From Desulfobulbus sp. (GTDB taxonomy: Bacteria; Desulfobacterota; Desulfobulbia; Desulfobulbales; Desulfobulbaceae), in contig WQZH01000002.1 of assembly GCA_009780825.1 (NCBI GenBank), positions 124,001-188,000 of the forward strand: 64,000 nt of DNA. The letters run 5' to 3'. A program made the translations under genes and the position numbers. This document shows, in pieces, positions 11,093-21,056 of the stretch (its first letter is position 1; each line of letters starts with the position of its first letter). The notes beneath the pieces were generated by a model that searched no databases, was not told where the DNA came from, and was given only the letters and a program-made list of their open reading frames with translations.

Positions 11093-13774
11093 TCAGAAAG
11101 TTCCACCCATGCTGAAGTCCCAGTTGGAGCTGTCTTCGCCTTGCTTCTTGTCGAGATTAAAACCCCAGGCCAGTCTGATGGGACCAAGCGGCGAGGTCCA
11201 CAAGAGTCCAACACCGGCGGTCTTCTTATAGTCGCTGAAATCCCAATTCTGGCCGACATCGTACACGTTACCGAAATCATGAAAGATCTCGCCATCGAGT
11301 CCCATATCCTTGGCCAACGGGAAAATGAGGGAAACCGTGCCGTACCACATTTTGTTGCCACCGATCTTGTCGCCGGTTCTCGGATCGATCGGACTGATGG
11401 AATACGATTTAAATCCGCGGATGGAGTTCATGCCGCCGAGGAAGTATTTCTCATACACCGGCAACTTACCGGTTTTGTTCTCGAATGCCTCACCAGCAGC
11501 CCCTCTGATATTTAAGACGGTGCTCCAGAACAACGGAAAATACCAATCAGACAACCCTTCCACTTTGGTGAATTCGGCGTCTCCGCCGAATGGCCCGCCC
11601 GCATAGCTGACGGTGATACTGTTGCGCGACCCCTTGGTCGCCGAGAAGACCTTATCCCGGGTATCGCGTACCAGACTGACTTCAGGCATGCTGAGCAGTT
11701 TGATATCTTTCGATTGCAGGATGGCGCTCGAAACATTGGCATAATCAATGTCCGACAGTTTGGTGTTGGCAATGGTGTAGGCATAGTAGATACGCCATTC
11801 TTCCCACAGCGGATGCCCCAGCCGGAAGGTGGCGCCGGTGGAATCCTTGGTGAAACTGTCGTATATATACTCCCAGTTAAACAACTCGGCAGAGCCGGAA
11901 ACTTGGGAATCGTACAGGCGTGGATTGGTGAATGTCAAAGAATAGCGCGTCGTCTCGCTGCTGTTGGAGGCGGCAAACGACAGCCGGTTGCCGGTACCGA
12001 ACAGGTTGTTTTCGGAGATCTGCCCCATGAGCATCACATTCTCTGACGAAGAATATCCTGCGCCGATCTGGAAGGTACCGGTTGGCTTCTCTTTGACATC
12101 AACTACAACATCCACCTGGTCTTCCACCATGGTCGGCTTGGGCGTTACCGTTACATCCTCAAAATAATCCAACCGTTTGAGCCTCTGGGTCGAGGTGCGG
12201 ATCGCCTTGGAATCGAAGCGTCCACCCTCTTCCACCCTGAGATCGCGGCGGATGACATTGTCGCGGGTCCGGGTATTTCCCTGAATCTCAACCCGGTTGA
12301 CATACGCGACCGCACCCTTTTCGACATGCAGGATAATATCAACCGCGTTACCGCTGCCGGACTTGTTCATCTTGGGAGTGACCTCGGCAAAGGCATACCC
12401 TTGTTCAGAATAGAGGTCGGTCAGCCGGGTGATGTCGTCACGGAGCATCTGGCGATTGAGATACTCTTCCTTGACAATCTTCAACTCGGCCAGCAGATCC
12501 TCTTTTTTCTTGACCAAATCACCTTCAATCTCGACGGTTCCGACCCGATACCGGGGACCTTCGTCCACGGGAAAGGTGACGAACAGGTCGTCTTCTTTCT
12601 GTTCCACAGTCGGTTCGCCCACCTTGGCTTCCAGAAATCCCTTGTTCTGGTAAAAGGCGCCAATCCGCTCAGCATCTTGCCTGAGGACATCCATTTTCAG
12701 GACACCGGCATCGGTCAGCCAGGACAACCACCATTTATGGGTGCTGGTTTGGATCACATCGGTCAGGTCTCCCTCGGAAAACGTCTCGTTGCCCGTGAAG
12801 CCGATTTTTGCGATGGTGACCTTTTTCCCTTCCTTGACCTCAAACACTACTTCGGGATTCCCTTGATCAGGCGTATTGATCTTGCCCTCAACCTCGGTAT
12901 TGTAATATCCCTTGGACTTGTACAGATCCTTGATTTTCTGCACTCCCTCATTGACCCTGGTGGGGTTCAGGATGGAATTGACGGTGATGTCGGCAGCATC
13001 CCGGACATCCTCTTCCTTGATCTCGCTGGCCCCGGTAATGGTCACCTTGCCGACCAGCGATTTTTCCCGCACCCGGAAAATGACTGCCTTGCCGTCTTCG
13101 GAATCCTTGGCGTCAATCTCGACATCATCGAAATATCCCATGGAAAAAACGGCCTTGAGATCTTGACGGAGAACCGCTGGATCATACAGGTCGCCGGGCT
13201 TGGTCGATATTTTTTGGAGAATGGCGCCGGCATCTATCCGCTCGTTGCCTTCGGAGGTGATGGAGGCCACCGTATCCCCCCGGTTGGCATAGGCGAGCAT
13301 CGCGCCGACCAGTTCACCGGTCACTTTGCCCAAGCCTTCAAGCGAGTCGGCTTCCCTGAAAGCAGAATAAGGAGCTTTAGGCGCAAGAGCATCGACAATG
13401 GCGCAATCGACACTGATTCGGTTGCCCAGTTTATTGAGACTGCCAATGACCACGTAGCCGGCGCCGGAGGATTCGGCGACCTTGGCGAGCGCCACTGCCG
13501 ATGGCGGCCAGGCGCCTTTGTAGTCAACCAGTTTCTCCGCCTGCCCGCGTGGAATCATTTTCATCCCCTTGCCCACGGCTTCCTGCTCCAGCGCCTTGTC
13601 CGCCGGCCCTGTGACAACCGCCGTATCCGGCGCATTGATTTTAAACGGCAGGAAAATGGTACTCAACTCTCGCGCCAGTGAACCAGTCGGCACGACAAGC
13701 GCACCGAGCAGCATTCCGCAGAAGAGGAGCGCAAGGGTCGAATGGGGACGAAGGATTCGGGATGTCGACATCAT
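11093..13774 (-). CDS. bamA: Outer membrane protein assembly factor BamA with extra N-terminal domain
   Basis: An 893-aa protein that inserts beta-barrel proteins into the outer membrane. The start at 13774 follows an AGGAAA ribosome site at 8 nt and precedes a signal peptide (HSTLALLFCGMLLGALVVPTG); the earlier in-frame ATG at 13837 lacks one. POTRA domains occupy roughly residues 170-520 (for example VASITSEGNERID opening the first), and the C-terminal barrel carries the conserved GGMNSIRGF and ends in phenylalanine. About 130 residues lie between the signal peptide and POTRA 1, including LPFKINAPD and AGYVVIGSLNKLGNRISVD. These resemble the periplasmic domains of TolB/CsgG-type proteins rather than a POTRA. 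Canonical BamA is about 800 residues, so this is an added domain. Confidence 0.93.
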   Translation of the reverse strand: MMSTSRILRPHSTLALLFCGMLLGALVVPTGSLARELSTIFLPFKINAPDTAVVTGPADKALEQEAVGKGMKMIPRGQAEKLVDYKGAWPPSAVALAKVAESSGAGYVVIGSLNKLGNRISVDCAIVDALAPKAPYSAFREADSLEGLGKVTGELVGAMLAYANRGDTVASITSEGNERIDAGAILQKISTKPGDLYDPAVLRQDLKAVFSMGYFDDVEIDAKDSEDGKAVIFRVREKSLVGKVTITGASEIKEEDVRDAADITVNSILNPTRVNEGVQKIKDLYKSKGYYNTEVEGKINTPDQGNPEVVFEVKEGKKVTIAKIGFTGNETFSEGDLTDVIQTSTHKWWLSWLTDAGVLKMDVLRQDAERIGAFYQNKGFLEAKVGEPTVEQKEDDLFVTFPVDEGPRYRVGTVEIEGDLVKKKEDLLAELKIVKEEYLNRQMLRDDITRLTDLYSEQGYAFAEVTPKMNKSGSGNAVDIILHVEKGAVAYVNRVEIQGNTRTRDNVIRRDLRVEEGGRFDSKAIRTSTQRLKRLDYFEDVTVTPKPTMVEDQVDVVVDVKEKPTGTFQIGAGYSSSENVMLMGQISENNLFGTGNRLSFAASNSSETTRYSLTFTNPRLYDSQVSGSAELFNWEYIYDSFTKDSTGATFRLGHPLWEEWRIYYAYTIANTKLSDIDYANVSSAILQSKDIKLLSMPEVSLVRDTRDKVFSATKGSRNSITVSYAGGPFGGDAEFTKVEGLSDWYFPLFWSTVLNIRGAAGEAFENKTGKLPVYEKYFLGGMNSIRGFKSYSISPIDPRTGDKIGGNKMWYGTVSLIFPLAKDMGLDGEIFHDFGNVYDVGQNWDFSDYKKTAGVGLLWTSPLGPIRLAWGFNLDKKQGEDSSNWDFSMGGTF

Positions 13775-14029
13775 GAGAAGTTTCCTATTCGCGTCTGTTT
13801 TCCTCAGAAAGGCCGGATTGTGCATCTCTATGATCATGAGCCATAAAGACTTAAATTACAATGTGTTATAAATATAAAATGTTCACATTGCAAATTGGCG
13901 CACATTATGACATGTTTCCTCGATTTTGCAAGAAGTTCTGTCATTCTTTTGCAATGATCAGATCAGGCGTTCACTCGCTATCATCTTGTTTTCAATGTAT
14001 TCCTCCGCAGGGAGCAACGAAGCCCCGGA

Positions 14030-14785
14030 TTACTCATGCTTGGAGCGCTGCTCCAGCAACCGTGCCACGGCAGCATGCAGCTCCGCAGCCAAAACGTGTT
14101 TGTCGGCAGCCCGGTAATGTCCTGTGGAGATCGGGGTGCCGATGCGGATAACGATCTCTCCGTTGCGGGGCAGCAAACGGCCCTTGGGCAGCACCTCATG
14201 AGACCCGCTGAATCCCAGAGGAACAATCGGCACCCCTGCTTTAATGGCCAACAGGACGGCCCCGGCTTTGAATTCCTGGAGGGTTCCGTCGGGACTGCGC
14301 GTTCCTTCGGGAAAGATGATCACCGAGCTGCCCGAGGCGATTTGTCTGGCTGCGTCATCAAGGCTTTTCAATGCCTGGCGGCCGTGGGAACGGTCGATGG
14401 GAATATAGCCGACCCGGTGCATGGCCTGGCCGAATATTGGAATCCTGAACAGTTCTTTTTTGGCGATCCAGCGGAAATCATGTGGGAAATACCCCTGAAA
14501 CGAAAAAATATCGTATTGGCTGCAATGGTTGCCCGCAAAAATATAAATCTGCCCGGGATCAATATTGGTCAATCCCTCCACCCGTACCCGAACTCCGGCC
14601 ATCCCGCACAATATCCGCCCCCAATAACGGGGAAAGGCCTGTGCTTTGCGCCCCGATTTACGAACCCACAACAAATCGATCAGAGCACCGGTTGAAACCG
14701 CAAGGGTCAAAAATGGGGCAAACGCAAGGGTGCAAATGGAACGGATACATTGAAAAGGTGACATGTCTGCTGCCATCTGATACAT
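14030..14785 (-). CDS. plsC: 1-acyl-sn-glycerol-3-phosphate acyltransferase
   Basis: A 251-aa membrane-associated enzyme that makes phosphatidic acid from lysophosphatidic acid and an acyl donor. It has an N-terminal hydrophobic segment (residues 18-38), the catalytic NHCSQYD motif (NHx4D) near 88, the substrate-binding block with PIDRS near 130 and FPEGTRSPDG near 165, followed by VPIVPLGF. All four acyltransferase motifs are in order. In-frame ATGs at residues 1, 4 and 8 make the exact start uncertain. It lies 255 bp upstream of bamA on the same strand, so envelope genes are adjacent, but no shared transcript can be shown. Confidence 0.92.
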   Translation of the reverse strand: MYQMAADMSPFQCIRSICTLAFAPFLTLAVSTGALIDLLWVRKSGRKAQAFPRYWGRILCGMAGVRVRVEGLTNIDPGQIYIFAGNHCSQYDIFSFQGYFPHDFRWIAKKELFRIPIFGQAMHRVGYIPIDRSHGRQALKSLDDAARQIASGSSVIIFPEGTRSPDGTLQEFKAGAVLLAIKAGVPIVPLGFSGSHEVLPKGRLLPRNGEIVIRIGTPISTGHYRAADKHVLAAELHAAVARLLEQRSKHE

Positions 14786-14988
14786 TTATTCTAGTAAACA
14801 CGCCGCCCTGGCTCCCGCAAAAGGACCGCCAACCGACCGGAAACACTTCTGTTTGCGGGTGAGATTCCCTCAACAGCGGCTGACGGACGATCTCGGCGCG
14901 ATCAACAACCAGCCCGGTACTTAGCAATCCTTTTCCAGAAGAGCAAGCAATTCCCGCCCAGAGCGGCTGACCAGCGGATGCGCCGGAA

Positions 14989-15017
14989 TTGACGGAAGGC
15001 ATGGGATAGAATATATT
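14989..15017 (+). promoter_or_regulatory. Sigma-70-type promoter of icd
   Basis: TTGACG at 14989-14994 and TATATT at 15012-15017 are separated by exactly 17 bp and lie 69 bp ahead of the icd GTG start. Both hexamers are close to consensus, making this the clearest promoter in the window. Confidence 0.7.
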
Positions 15018-15085
15018 TTCTATCGATCTTCTGGTCGGCTTAAAGTTGTAGGGCCGTTGCCTTGCCATTCAACAAGGAGTCTATC

Positions 15086-16306
15086 GTGACTGCTGATACG
15101 ATTGCCATCAACGCGGACGGTTCGCTGCATGTTCCAGCCACTCCTGTCATTCCCTTTATCGAGGGAGATGGTACCGGCCCCGACATCTGGGCAGCCGCCC
15201 ACAGGGTCTTGGATGCCGCTGTCGCCAAGAGCTACCGTGGGGAGCGTGCCATCGCGTGGCTGGAAATCCTCGCCGGAGAAAAGTCCTTCCGCCAAACCGG
15301 CGAATGGCTGCCGCAGGAAACCATCGACGCCATGAGAAAATATGTGGTCAGCATCAAAGGCCCGCTTGCCACTCCGGTCGGTGAAGGCATACGCAGCCTG
15401 AATGTCACGTTGCGGCAAGTGCTCGACCTGTATGCCTGTGTCCGCCCGATTCGGTACTATCAGGGTGTGGTGGCCCCGGTCAAGCGGCCCGAGGATGTCG
15501 ACATGATGGTCTTCCGGGAAAACACCGAGGATGTCTATGCCGGAATAGAGTGGCAGGCCGGCACAGAGCAGGCCGACCGGATGATCTCGTTCCTCCGCAA
15601 CGAGATGGGGGCGAACATCCACGACAATGCGGGCATCGGCGTCAAGCCGATTTCGGAATTCGGCACCAAGCGGCTGGTGCGCAAGGCCATCCAATACGCC
15701 CTCGATCAGGGACGCGACTCGGTCACCCTGGTGCATAAAGGCAACATCATGAAATTCACCGAAGGGGCTTTCCGCAACTGGGGCTACGAACTGGCAGCAG
15801 AGGAATACGGTGATGTCGCCGCCACCGAGACAGCCCTCTGGGAACAGCATGACGGCAAGGTGCCGGCGGGCAAGATCGTCATCAAGGACCGGATCGCCGA
15901 TGCCATGTTCCAGCAGATCCTCCTGCGCCCCAAAGAGTACTCGGTGCTGGCCATGCCCAATCTCAATGGCGATTACATGTCCGATGCCCTGGCCGCCCAG
16001 GTGGGAGGGTTGGGCATGGCTCCCGGGGCCAATATCGGAGACGGTGTCGCCCTGTTCGAGGCCACCCACGGCACGGCGCCCAAATATGCCGGACTCGACA
16101 AGGTCAACCCCGGCTCGCTCCTGCTTTCCGGAGCGATGCTGCTGGAATACATCGGTTGGCACGAGGCCGCGGCCATGATCAAGACAGCCTTGGAAACGAC
16201 CATCTCCCAAAAAACAGTGACCTATGATTTGGCCCGCCTGATGGATGGGGCCACAGAACTGTCCTGTTCCGCGTTCGGCAGCGCCATCATCGCGAACATG
16301 CGCTAA
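15086..16306 (+). CDS. icd: Isocitrate dehydrogenase (NADP-dependent type)
   Basis: A 406-aa cytoplasmic enzyme that oxidises and decarboxylates isocitrate to 2-oxoglutarate. The GTG at 15086 is taken as start because AAGGAG lies 7 nt upstream; an in-frame TTG at 15062 has none. The sequence follows the E. coli type: [14 protein letters not shown], then [16 protein letters not shown] with the substrate and phosphorylation serine, then [27 protein letters not shown] and [11 protein letters not shown]. Length is near the 416 residues of the E. coli enzyme. It is transcribed from the strong promoter upstream and followed 21 bp later by comF. No IDH kinase is in the window. Confidence 0.96.
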   Translation: MTADTIAINADGSLHVPATPVIPFIEGDGTGPDIWAAAHRVLDAAVAKSYRGERAIAWLEILAGEKSFRQTGEWLPQETIDAMRKYVVSIKGPLATPVGEGIRSLNVTLRQVLDLYACVRPIRYYQGVVAPVKRPEDVDMMVFRENTEDVYAGIEWQAGTEQADRMISFLRNEMGANIHDNAGIGVKPISEFGTKRLVRKAIQYALDQGRDSVTLVHKGNIMKFTEGAFRNWGYELAAEEYGDVAATETALWEQHDGKVPAGKIVIKDRIADAMFQQILLRPKEYSVLAMPNLNGDYMSDALAAQVGGLGMAPGANIGDGVALFEATHGTAPKYAGLDKVNPGSLLLSGAMLLEYIGWHEAAAMIKTALETTISQKTVTYDLARLMDGATELSCSAFGSAIIANMR

Positions 16307-16327
16307 CCTCACCCGGACTGGGGGCGG

Positions 16328-17059
16328 ATGCCGACGTTTGTCGAAGCGCTTGAGGATTTATTGTTCCCGCCCCATTGCCTGGGGTGCGGTCAGCGCCTGA
16401 CCACCTCCCGGCCGCCGCTGCTCTGCCCCCACTGCGTCACTGAACTGGCTTTTCTCCATTCCCCGCTCTGCTCCTGCTGCGGCCTTCCCTTTGCTTCCGG
16501 CACCGACCATCTCTGCGGCGACTGCCTTGCCGGGCTCCATGTCTTTGACCTGGCCCGGTCTTTGCTGCAATATCGCCCTCCGGCCTCGGACCTGATCCTG
16601 TCGCTCAAGTTCACCGGCTCTCTCAGCGGACTCGCCACCCTGCGGGCATTACTCGCGCATGACGGATTTCTTGCAGCCTTTGGCGAGCCGGATCTGCTCC
16701 TGCCTATCCCCTTGCATCGCGGCAGATTGCGGGCAAGGGGATTCAACCAGGCATTGGTCATTGCCAGGGAATGTCTGCCCCAATGGCGGGGCAAAATAGA
16801 GCCTGACCTGCTTTTGCGTCACCGCCCGGCCATTCCCCAGGCACTCTTAAGCGGCAAAAAGCGGCGCGGCAATCTGGGCAATGCCTTTTCCCTGGCGCAA
16901 CGAAGCCGTGTCGTGGGAGCGAAGATCCTGCTCGTCGACGATGTGTACACCACCGGCACCACAGTCAATGAATGCAGCCGAGTGCTGCGCAAGGCAGGTG
17001 CGGAACGAATCGAGATCCTGACCGTGGCTCGAAGCCTTGCCACAGGCGGCCTCCAGTGA
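16328..17059 (+). CDS. comF: ComF family phosphoribosyltransferase-like protein
   Basis: A 243-aa protein. The N-terminal 65 residues hold four zinc-binding cysteine pairs (CLGC, CPHC, CSCC, CGDC). The C-terminal part is a type I phosphoribosyltransferase fold with the PRPP loop VLLVDDVYTTGTT-like block (ILLVDDVYTTGTTVNEC) near 203, and RGFNQ near 135. ComF proteins are needed for DNA uptake and handling in competent bacteria and are widely present elsewhere with an undefined role. No other competence gene is nearby. It sits directly behind icd on the same strand and probably shares its transcript. Confidence 0.88.
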   Translation: MPTFVEALEDLLFPPHCLGCGQRLTTSRPPLLCPHCVTELAFLHSPLCSCCGLPFASGTDHLCGDCLAGLHVFDLARSLLQYRPPASDLILSLKFTGSLSGLATLRALLAHDGFLAAFGEPDLLLPIPLHRGRLRARGFNQALVIARECLPQWRGKIEPDLLLRHRPAIPQALLSGKKRRGNLGNAFSLAQRSRVVGAKILLVDDVYTTGTTVNECSRVLRKAGAERIEILTVARSLATGGLQ

Positions 17060-17065
17060 GTGAGG

Positions 17066-17105
17066 GCGGGGAGAAAAAGGAGCGGGGAGAAAAAGGAGCG
17101 GGGAG
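17066..17105. repeat. 16-bp tandem repeat, 2.5 copies
   Basis: GCGGGGAGAAAAAGGA occurs exactly at 17066-17081 and 17082-17097, with a partial third copy (GCGGGGAG) to 17105, beginning 7 bp after the comF stop. It is purine-only on this strand apart from one C per unit. It probably arose by slippage. A GC-rich hairpin and T run follow near 17155-17195 and could terminate either flanking gene. Confidence 0.8.
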
Positions 17106-17193
17106 CATAGACAACACACCGACACAGGAGGAAAAAGCGTTTATCCCCCCCCTGCCCGGAAACACGACTGTTTTCCCGGTGCCGGGTTTTTTG

Positions 17194-17763
17194 CTACCAA
17201 GTACGGAACTGCCCGGAATCCAGATGAACGAAACCGTCTTGGGGATAATAGCCGATACCGCCGCTATGCATTGCGAGCGCACACTGATAAATCTGGGACA
17301 GATTGGCGCTGGACAACCGAATATCCACCGCCTTACCCTTCATGTGCAGACTATGGCTTGCCACACCGGGATGCCCTTTCCGCAAATTCCGATTGGTCTT
17401 GGGTGAGCGGAAGCCGGAAACAACCTCATAGACCCCTTTGCTCCCCATTTCTCCCTGGACCGCCCAGAGGATATCCAGCAACTTCGGATCGATGATATGC
17501 ACCTGTCCGGTCTGGTAATCGCGGAGGAACTGGTTGATCTGGGTCAGGGCCTTGCGGTCATACGTCTTCCCCGAAGCATAGGTGATGCGCAGCTCTTGCT
17601 GGGTGCGGGTATGAAAAAAAGACAATGACCGTCTGTCCAGAGCCTTGGCGCATGCCAGGGAAGGAGCGGAAACCACGCTCAAGCCGAGAACAATCTGGGT
17701 TGAAGTGAGGAGAAAGGAGCGGCGGGACAAAACAGGCTGGGAATTCTTTTCTGTAACCATCAT
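17194..17763 (-). CDS. DUF882 / MepK-like murein endopeptidase, Tat-exported
   Basis: About 189 aa. The N-terminus has a twin-arginine signal (SRRSFLL followed by a hydrophobic stretch). The mature domain shows the LAS-type metallopeptidase motifs of the DUF882/YcbK (MepK) family: SGFRSPKTN, the zinc motif SLHMKGKAVDI with His and Asp, and GFVHLDSG with the last His. MepK cleaves peptidoglycan cross-links during growth. The start is uncertain between adjacent ATGs at 17763 and 17760; GAGAGG lies immediately ahead, closer than usual. An upstream in-frame ATG at 17802 has no ribosome site. It is a single-gene unit convergent with comF. Confidence 0.87.
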   Translation of the reverse strand: MMVTEKNSQPVLSRRSFLLTSTQIVLGLSVVSAPSLACAKALDRRSLSFFHTRTQQELRITYASGKTYDRKALTQINQFLRDYQTGQVHIIDPKLLDILWAVQGEMGSKGVYEVVSGFRSPKTNRNLRKGHPGVASHSLHMKGKAVDIRLSSANLSQIYQCALAMHSGGIGYYPQDGFVHLDSGQFRTW

Positions 17764-18033
17764 CCTCTCTATGCAAAATTGATATCGTTCAGGCTCATGC
17801 ACTTCGACACTGTACGGTTGCAGACAAAATCGGCAATATTAAACTGAATCAGGTGGGTCTTGTCAACCATTTGTTGAGCAACAACATGGGGAACTTCTAA
17901 TTAATCGTGTATTTCCACAATGATACACCGTCACATGGCATTGACGGCAATATCCCGTTCTCGGCATCCAATCTCCTATCTTTATCGATAACGCTGCACA
18001 CTCATAGACTTCCGGCAAACAGATCAGGCCCGG

Positions 18034-20889
18034 TCAGGACACGTTTGGCGTAGCGGCTTGACGGCGATCAAGCGCGGAACGCAACGCCGAGCCAAGCCCA
18101 CGCAGATCCATGGGCTTCATCAGCAGATCGCATGCTCCGGCTTCAAGGGCAATAGCGTGGTTGAGCTGGTCCGAATAACCCGTGTAGAGGATAACCGGGA
18201 TATCGGCCCGCAAACGCCGTATTGCCTCTGTGAGCTCGATTCCGGTCATTTTGGGCATGGTTTGATCGGTCAAGACCAGATCGACAGGCGGCGACGACTG
18301 TTCGACCAAGGCCAGGACCTCCTGGGGATCGTCCGTCGTGGTCACGGTATATCCCAGATGGGTGAGCATCATCCTGCAGGTTTCTCTGATCTCTTTTTCA
18401 TCATCCACCACCAGGATATGTTCCGAACCGACCGGAAGCGGTTCCTCGCCTCGGGCGAGATGCCCATCTTTGTCCTGATCGGCTTCGGGCAGCAGCACCA
18501 TGAATGCACTGCCTTGATTCGGTTGTGATTGCACCGAAATCTCACCGCCGAGTTCGCGGACAATACCGTAGACCACACTCAGCCCCATGCCCGTGCCTTC
18601 ACCGGGCTCCTTCGTGCTGAAAAATGGCGTGAAAATGTTGGGCAGGATATCGCGTTCAATACCCTGGCCCGTATCCTCAACCACCAACATGACCCTGCCT
18701 TCTTCATTCCCCCCCCATCTCTGGTCCGCCCCTGTTGTGCGCTCAAGCCGGATGGTCAGGGTTCCCCCCTTCTCCCGCATTGCGTAACAGGCGTTGGTGC
18801 ACAGATTCATGATGATCTGCTGAATCTGTACCGGCGCCGCCATGACCGTCGCATCATCCGCCAGCAAATCCTGCCGGATATCGATGGTCACCGGCAAGGT
18901 GGCGCGCATCAGATTGAGGCTCTCCTTGATCAGCGACGCCACCGGAACTGGCACCTTCTCCATCACTGATTGCCGGCTGAAGGTCAGGATCTGCTGCACC
19001 AGATCGGCTGCCCGCTTGCCGCCCTGGCGGATGTGGAGCAGGTTGTTATGGATGGCGGTTTCCGGCGCGCAGAGCAACAAGGCCATGTCGGTAAATCCGA
19101 TGATCCCGCCCAGAATATTGTTGAAATCGTGGGCGATACCGCCGGCCAAGGTGCCGATGGCTTCCATTTTCTGTGCTTGCTGCATGCGTGACTCGATTTG
19201 CACATCATGGGTGATATCACGCTGCGCCAAGACAAAATGAGCCACATCCCCTTTGAGATCCCGCATGGAGGAGACAGTGACCGCAGCCACGAATCGACTG
19301 CCGTCCTTGCGCTGGTTGACGATGCGCCCCTGCCATGTTGTTCCTTGTTCAACTACATTCCCTATCTCCTGATCCAGGTGGGTATCCTGCTCCTTGGCCC
19401 ACAGCATCTGGACCGGATGGCCGTGGCATTCTTCCTGTGTGTACCCGGTCATCCTGCCCAAGGTGGCGTTCACATAATCGATCGTCCCCCTGCAATCGGC
19501 GATGAGCACCGCCTCCTGCACCTGATCGATCGCCTCGATCAAGCGGCGCTGCCGGGCCGCTGACCGCCGTTCTTCGGTGACATCGCGAAGCAGCAGGAGA
19601 CACTGGGGCTGCGCACCCGTGTGATAGGGGGGCGCAGTGATAACGACGTCGCGCACGGTTTCAGTCAGGCCGACAAATTGCACGGCTTCCATCCGAACAG
19701 CCTGTCCACCCCATGGCTGCTTCATGCCGGCAACCACCTGCGCCTGGCTGTCACAATGGAGGAAATCGATAAATGAGCGGCCGAGCACATGGTTGTCGTC
19801 AGCGCCGATCATCCGGCGTGCCTCGCGATTGATGTGGAGGACTGTATGGCTACCGTCCACCAAAAAAACCCCCAGCGGCGCCAGATCAAGCAAAGCGGCC
19901 AACTGTTCCTGTTCGGCCTGTAGCCATTGCTCCTCTCTTCGTTTGGCCACGCAACTGCTCAATCTCATGGTGAGCAGGCCGACGAGCGCCGCAGTAATGC
20001 CCGTCACCATCAGCCACTGCGATCGGAATTCGGCCATGGCGCCCAAGACATCCTTCACCGGGGTCAACAGCACCATCGACCAATGGGTGTTGCCGGACAA
20101 AAGCACTGGGTGGACCACCGCATAGGCCTGCTCCTTCGCACCATTGTCGCCTGTCTTAACCTGCCAGGGAATGGTCAGCATGCTTTGTTCCCCCCCGGCA
20201 ATGGCCGCCCGCAGCGAGGCCAGTTCATCGGTAGTGCCGTGCAAATGATGGGCGCTTTCGCTGACCAGCGCTCCTTCGGGGGCGGCGAGTATCCTGTCGT
20301 CCTGGCTGAACAGCAGAATAGACGTGTCATGGTGCCAGGGAATCTGTTTCAGATACCGATTAGCCACCTGGGAGAGCGGCAATGAAAAGGAAAGACAGCC
20401 GTCAAACTGTTTGTTCCGGTGCACCGGAGCGGAAAAATAGATCCGTTGGTTGCCGTCCGGCAGACTGATAAGATCGCTGGCCACTAGAACGGGGGAGTCC
20501 TTGATCTGGCGGCAATGCGCCTTGGCGCCGGGATCGTCCGTCCACTCTTCGGGGGCAGCGAACAGAGAGGCGCCGGTGGCATCGAGCCGCTGCATGGCGG
20601 CAATATCCTGCGGATGGATGGCCAAAAAATCCCGGAGCAGAGCTTTGCCCTCCTCATTGAAGGCTTGGATGGCAGGTTGCTGCACCAGGTAGATCAATGC
20701 CTTCCTGTAGACGGCCGTATACTCCTGTAATCCGGCCTCGGTCTGCTGGGCCAGCCGCGACTGCTGGCCCCGGAACGTCTCAATGGTCTTGTTGCGGGCC
20801 GCGAGGTAAGGAAGATAGAACAGGCCAGCAAGGATCAAGGTGGCCAGGAGGGCGACAACGATATGCTGACAATGAAACCGATACTTCAT
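18034..20889 (-). CDS. Hybrid sensor histidine kinase (periplasmic sensor, two PAS, HisKA, HATPase, receiver)
   Basis: A 951-aa membrane kinase. Two hydrophobic segments (about residues 10-30 and 300-320) bracket a roughly 270-aa periplasmic sensor of the Cache type. Two PAS domains follow (GVFLVDGSHTVLHIN; AVLIADCRGTIDYVN). The phospho-acceptor His is in GIAHDFNN near 586, followed by the N box, then DTGQGI and GTGMGLSVVYGIV of the ATPase domain. A C-terminal receiver has its Asp in LVLTDQTMP near 873 and a late Lys in LMKP. The HDFNN His box and attached receiver are typical of orphan deltaproteobacterial hybrids. No response regulator or target gene is adjacent, so the signal and output are unknown. 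Confidence 0.92.
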   Translation of the reverse strand: MKYRFHCQHIVVALLATLILAGLFYLPYLAARNKTIETFRGQQSRLAQQTEAGLQEYTAVYRKALIYLVQQPAIQAFNEEGKALLRDFLAIHPQDIAAMQRLDATGASLFAAPEEWTDDPGAKAHCRQIKDSPVLVASDLISLPDGNQRIYFSAPVHRNKQFDGCLSFSLPLSQVANRYLKQIPWHHDTSILLFSQDDRILAAPEGALVSESAHHLHGTTDELASLRAAIAGGEQSMLTIPWQVKTGDNGAKEQAYAVVHPVLLSGNTHWSMVLLTPVKDVLGAMAEFRSQWLMVTGITAALVGLLTMRLSSCVAKRREEQWLQAEQEQLAALLDLAPLGVFLVDGSHTVLHINREARRMIGADDNHVLGRSFIDFLHCDSQAQVVAGMKQPWGGQAVRMEAVQFVGLTETVRDVVITAPPYHTGAQPQCLLLLRDVTEERRSAARQRRLIEAIDQVQEAVLIADCRGTIDYVNATLGRMTGYTQEECHGHPVQMLWAKEQDTHLDQEIGNVVEQGTTWQGRIVNQRKDGSRFVAAVTVSSMRDLKGDVAHFVLAQRDITHDVQIESRMQQAQKMEAIGTLAGGIAHDFNNILGGIIGFTDMALLLCAPETAIHNNLLHIRQGGKRAADLVQQILTFSRQSVMEKVPVPVASLIKESLNLMRATLPVTIDIRQDLLADDATVMAAPVQIQQIIMNLCTNACYAMREKGGTLTIRLERTTGADQRWGGNEEGRVMLVVEDTGQGIERDILPNIFTPFFSTKEPGEGTGMGLSVVYGIVRELGGEISVQSQPNQGSAFMVLLPEADQDKDGHLARGEEPLPVGSEHILVVDDEKEIRETCRMMLTHLGYTVTTTDDPQEVLALVEQSSPPVDLVLTDQTMPKMTGIELTEAIRRLRADIPVILYTGYSDQLNHAIALEAGACDLLMKPMDLRGLGSALRSALDRRQAATPNVS

Positions 20890-21056
20890 GGCTATTGATC
20901 CGGAAACTATTCGATAAAATCTCATTGATTATTTAAATTATAGCAAAGCCCGCCCGCTTTCATGAAATAAAAACCGTCCATCCCTTCGGATTCGCCATGC
21001 AACTCCTTGTCCCCGACTTTCGGCACAGTCCCAGGCCCTTGTACGAAGGATAGTCC

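Noticed and set aside
12326..13681. A 451-codon open frame opposite bamA
   Set aside because: It lies entirely antisense to bamA, whose POTRA and barrel motifs are unambiguous; the frame has no recognisable domain.
17066..17105. Tandem 16-bp repeat as a CRISPR
   Set aside because: The units are directly adjacent with no spacers and only 2.5 copies.
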